DNA of 64,000 bases from Sphingobacterium athyrii (lineage in GTDB: Bacteria; Bacteroidota; Bacteroidia; Sphingobacteriales; Sphingobacteriaceae), in the NCBI RefSeq assembly GCF_003071065.1, contig NZ_QCXX01000001.1, positions 62,001 through 126,000 of the forward strand, written 5' to 3'. Each line of letters opens with the position of its first letter. Position 1 is the first letter of the stretch. Below are positions 61,901 to 64,000 of this stretch, in pieces. A program made the translations under genes and the position numbers. A model generated the notes under the pieces. The model did not search any database. It saw only the letters and a program-made list of their open reading frames with translations, and was not told the DNA's origin.

Positions 61901-64000
61901 CCAATACAAATTGATAGTCAATACGACCATTTTTCCAATTCAAGACTTTTGTATCTAATTTTTGCGAATTTCTTTCCCGCATTAACAACAGTTTTCTTGC
62001 ATTTTTCACATCAGTCTGCAACATGATGGTGACCCGATCACCTATCTTATATTTGTCTTTGTCCAACCGGTAAGTGAAAAACTCCTGCTCATTTATTTTG
62101 CGATCTTTCGACCGGTATAAATTCGTATAGCCGACCGCGCGTACGGTATCACCTTCCTGTATGCTGATGGCTTCGATCTCGTATCTTCCCCAATTGAATT
62201 TTAATGAGTCCAAAATGATCTTACTCGTATCTGCGTTATCAAAATCATAACTGGCTATCTTGGTCTTTTTCTCTTCTTTTTGGAGCAAGACCGAATCAAA
62301 ATAAAGTGGAAAATACTTACTATATAGCTCTTTTGAAAGCAGGTGATATTCTGGATTTCCAAAACGTTCCCGGTATTCCGCTGTCAAAGGAATGCTGGCA
62401 TCTTCCAACTTATAAATCGTGACCTTTCCGCCGAATTTCATTGGAAAACCATTTTGATTTTGTTTTAAGATCGTAATATCGCGCCATTTCTTTTCTTCCA
62501 TAAGAGCAGGAACCTGGATCTGCAGCTGCCATGGACGGGACGAATAAACATAACCAGCGGAAGCCGATTGCATCTCCCCTGTCTGATTAACCACCTCAGC
62601 CTGATATGTCAATACATAGTCTTTCAGTCCGGCAAACTGGCTATCCATCAAGGGTACCCGAATGGAAAAATTTCCTTTTTCATCAACTGTTGTTGTCGAA
62701 TCGCTATAAACAATATTCTTTTCTTCCTTCGCATGATAAAATGACACTTTATACTTGACTGTGGCACCGACTAGCGATACGCCAGCCAAACTCTCTGCTT
62801 TGCCAACAAATACCGCAGTATCTTTTGCTGTATAAGTCAATTTATTTGGCTCAAAAATTACTTCAAATGTCGGTCGCTTATATTCTTCGACCCGGAAATA
62901 GTGTTGATCAAGCTGTTTTGAGTCATAAAATACCAAAAGGTTATAGCTTCCATTCAGTGCCTTTGACGGCAACTGGAAACTTGCGTTGGCAGATCCAAAC
63001 AGATTCGTTGTCAAGTTGATCGAGTCGATTTTCTGGCGATTGGCATCCTGCAGATAGATCTTAACACTTTGCTTTTCTAAAACCTTGCCCTGCTGTACAT
63101 GATCATCGTAAAGAATTGTTTTAAAATAAACGATTTGCCCCGGTCGATAGATTGCCCTATCCAACAAGCTGAGTGCACGCATATTCCGTTTGTTATTGCT
63201 TTCGGCGGATTGGCGTAAGTTGTTTTGGTAATAGACTTGATTTTCATTATCCAAAGGAATTAATGTTTTTTCCCCAGATAGCAACAATGCATGATTGCGT
63301 AGGTAACCTTCATTTTTGGGCGAGTAGCTCGACTTAAAACTGAATTCGCCAACAGCATTGGTCTTCAATTGCGCGATCAATTTAGGAAGAGCATTGTCTA
63401 CAAGCTGGTATAACGTTGCGCTTTGATTGGCATAGGGTGCTCCGGTTTTTCTGTTCAATAACAAACCCGAATAGATAAACTCATCGGTAGATTTTACAGC
63501 TATATTTCCCGGCATAAAGACATCTGAAATGATAAGCTGAGATACAGCGACATCCTGCTCCTGCCCATTATCCTGAAACAACTTATTATTCCCGACCAAA
63601 ATGGTATAAGTACCTGCTTTAAGGGGGTTAATTTTATAAATTGTATTGTGCGTCGTATAATCACCAAACACTTTCAATGGCACTTGTTCCTCATAGACCA
63701 GCGCCGCATCTAGAGTCGTCCGATAACTGAGAGAATCATATTTTACCGTATAGTTCTTTGAACGCTTAGGCATCAGGCTTGTATTATACACCCTGATATA
63801 AAGGCTGTCTACATTTGTGTGGTAGATTTGGACCGGTACGTATTCGTCAGTCGGTGCCGTTTTCTTGTAATTTAAGGTAATGGAAACCTTTTTGATTTCC
63901 TTCATTAAATTAACCGCATTCGAAATCCATGGCGATTTTGGGTACTCTTTTAAGGCTTTTTCAAGATAGGTAACTGCCGTAGGCTTCTTTCCGATATCAT
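58953..64000 (-). CDS. Alpha-2-macroglobulin family protein, N-terminus beyond window
   Basis: At least 1680 codons. The frame stays open past the ATG at 63905 to the window edge (helical text AVTYLEKALKEYPKSPWISNAVNLM, TPR-like), so the true start is outside. Several MG beta-sandwich domains (PGQIVYFKTILYDD, FRTNDQITIKAQIQNLTKE) lead to an intact thioester motif CNEQ in YPYECNEQLS, an alpha/alpha thioester domain and a final receptor-like domain. Bacterial homologues are thought to trap proteases in the periplasm. A Ser/Arg-rich stretch in the middle may be the bait region. Confidence 0.88.
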   Translation of the reverse strand, partial: DIGKKPTAVTYLEKALKEYPKSPWISNAVNLMKEIKKVSITLNYKKTAPTDEYVPVQIYHTNVDSLYIRVYNTSLMPKRSKNYTVKYDSLSYRTTLDAALVYEEQVPLKVFGDYTTHNTIYKINPLKAGTYTILVGNNKLFQDNGQEQDVAVSQLIISDVFMPGNIAVKSTDEFIYSGLLLNRKTGAPYANQSATLYQLVDNALPKLIAQLKTNAVGEFSFKSSYSPKNEGYLRNHALLLSGEKTLIPLDNENQVYYQNNLRQSAESNNKRNMRALSLLDRAIYRPGQIVYFKTILYDDHVQQGKVLEKQSVKIYLQDANRQKIDSINLTTNLFGSANASFQLPSKALNGSYNLLVFYDSKQLDQHYFRVEEYKRPTFEVIFEPNKLTYTAKDTAVFVGKAESLAGVSLVGATVKYKVSFYHAKEEKNIVYSDSTTTVDEKGNFSIRVPLMDSQFAGLKDYVLTYQAEVVNQTGEMQSASAGYVYSSRPWQLQIQVPALMEEKKWRDITILKQNQNGFPMKFGGKVTIYKLEDASIPLTAEYRERFGNPEYHLLSKELYSKYFPLYFDSVLLQKEEKKTKIASYDFDNADTSKIILDSLKFNWGRYEIEAISIQEGDTVRAVGYTNLYRSKDRKINEQEFFTYRLDKDKYKIGDRVTIMLQTDVKNARKLLLMRERNSQKLDTKVLNWKNGRIDYQFVLDEKDVTGRLQLNALFVVNNQLTLSPIMIPIFQQNKELTIQTKTFRDKIMPGQKEKWSFMVKQEDKTITTEVLATMYDASLDAFARNAFGSFQLRYPYYPRTNYYYINNAFRQQISSRDMFISYYYGPDADNQRDQIYDYGLLSNRGGYRGSVLERDDSLYEVIDNQAYMSTVSMYDELRDPALRAEVGTIRIRGAARATKQSRPLPASALLNEPPVMGITVNEELAEFGMVASEMDAAADNQFKQIKARTNLQETAFFYPNLYTDEAGNISFEFDSPEALTKWKLLLFAHTQELASAGGTYFTQTQKQLMVRPNIPRYFRTNDQITIKAQIQNLTKERIQGDTKIELIDPRNNQVVSAAFRVDSVLKNFSVAASNNTTVEWTLQIPAEYPTIQIRILAAGNEFSDGEIIEIPVLPNKILVADSEKIILKAGESKTYTLKVNTKDNLMGRVQVQSNPILEILAALDYLKNYPYECNEQLSSKWFGLKMAQYIQLHYPAVTDYFKKLDAGSKKGRLEENSSLDEFKMEEMPWLRDMQGDKERLKAIAAFFNADIQSEISTVEQKIKNNQSKDGSFAWFDGGQANTEISIRMLEIIGKVLYLDRTLINSDMRDLAVKLTQYLDRDPAIFSSKASVDVGIDYLFARRYWTEFNPFPQDSLRSVQRKLLNSSLSSAGRNAGLAAKAWIVNQLFGQGKQSMEIKNRLDQEAIVDAQKGMYWKSNLNQYNKISLQSYLVEAYKLNNPAKLKQVTQWIYYNKQVNHWYSTWMTVDAVYALLLADNPKDFVTGNTVRALINNEETDLSNNVLGEVSKQFDRAELQTDKAIQIQNHNDRVISGSIVHQYFADLDQVKSSTNALSVQKVYLVERKGEWVESKEAKLGERIKVRITVINDEPIQYVHLKDSRPAGVEPVYSPSGYQWRKGYYFSLKDASTNYFMDRLSKGKSTYEYEVKANNQGIFNSGITTIGCMYDPAIHARSVNTVLTIIP

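Noticed and set aside
1-64000. CRISPR arrays, prophage, insertion sequences, rRNA
   Set aside because: No regularly spaced repeats, transposase, integrase or rRNA text seen on either strand.

Overview
The window looks like a chromosomal segment of a Bacteroidota species, most likely Sphingobacterium or a close relative. The grounds are moderate GC, promoters with TAnnTTTG -7 boxes, few strong Shine-Dalgarno sites, a SusC-type leader, a GH43 glycosidase, a HutH-HutI-HutU-HutG operon, and protein families typical of this phylum (WG repeats, TlpA-like thioredoxin, alpha-2-macroglobulin, SIMPL). I see no prophage, insertion sequence, CRISPR array, rRNA or ordinary tRNA. The genus is inference.

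Layout. 1-14.8 kb: an M13 peptidase (cut by the window edge), homoserine acetyltransferase MetA, a TlpA-like thioredoxin, aconitase AcnA, pentapeptide-repeat and WG-repeat proteins, a DapB-like protein, DUF808, DUF4256, a DUF6265-YCII fusion, a GyrI-like protein and a ClC channel. 14.8-18.5 kb: the most striking region, an RNA-repair locus with RtcB ligase, a slipin/SPFH protein and, upstream on the same strand, three tandem tRNA-like units in circularly permuted order. In each unit the two acceptor strands are joined by a stable tetraloop (GAAA, GCAA, UUCG) and the chain enters and leaves through the anticodon loop, where RtcB-repairable tRNA breaks lie. 18.5-28 kb: a lipoprotein, a cytosine-deaminase-like hydrolase with an AraC regulator, a degenerate YgjP-like protein, an MpaB-type oxygenase, RecR, a LOG-family protein, a candidate small RNA and a DnaQ/GIY-YIG nuclease.

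28-34.9 kb: histidine catabolism (hutHIUG) with a divergent LysR regulator and a palindromic operator candidate. 35.2-36.5 kb: LuxS and a nucleosidase, the two enzymes that recycle S-adenosylhomocysteine. 36.7-40.7 kb: a fused trehalose-6-phosphate synthase/phosphatase translationally coupled to a GH15 hydrolase. 40.8-53.4 kb: a stress, DNA-repair and signalling neighbourhood with CsbD, a PA2169-type bundle protein, topoisomerase IB, Ku, two related histidine kinases (one with a phytochrome-like but apparently chromophore-less sensor) and an ECF sigma factor. 53.5-64 kb: a double GH43 protein, a LuxR-type response regulator coupled to a pseudo-histidine-kinase, a second ECF sigma factor that shares an upstream box with the first, a SIMPL lipoprotein and an alpha-2-macroglobulin that runs off the window.

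Functional calls rest on motifs read by eye, without database searches. The permuted tRNA-like array is supported by base pairing that differs in sequence but not in layout between units. Its function is inference.
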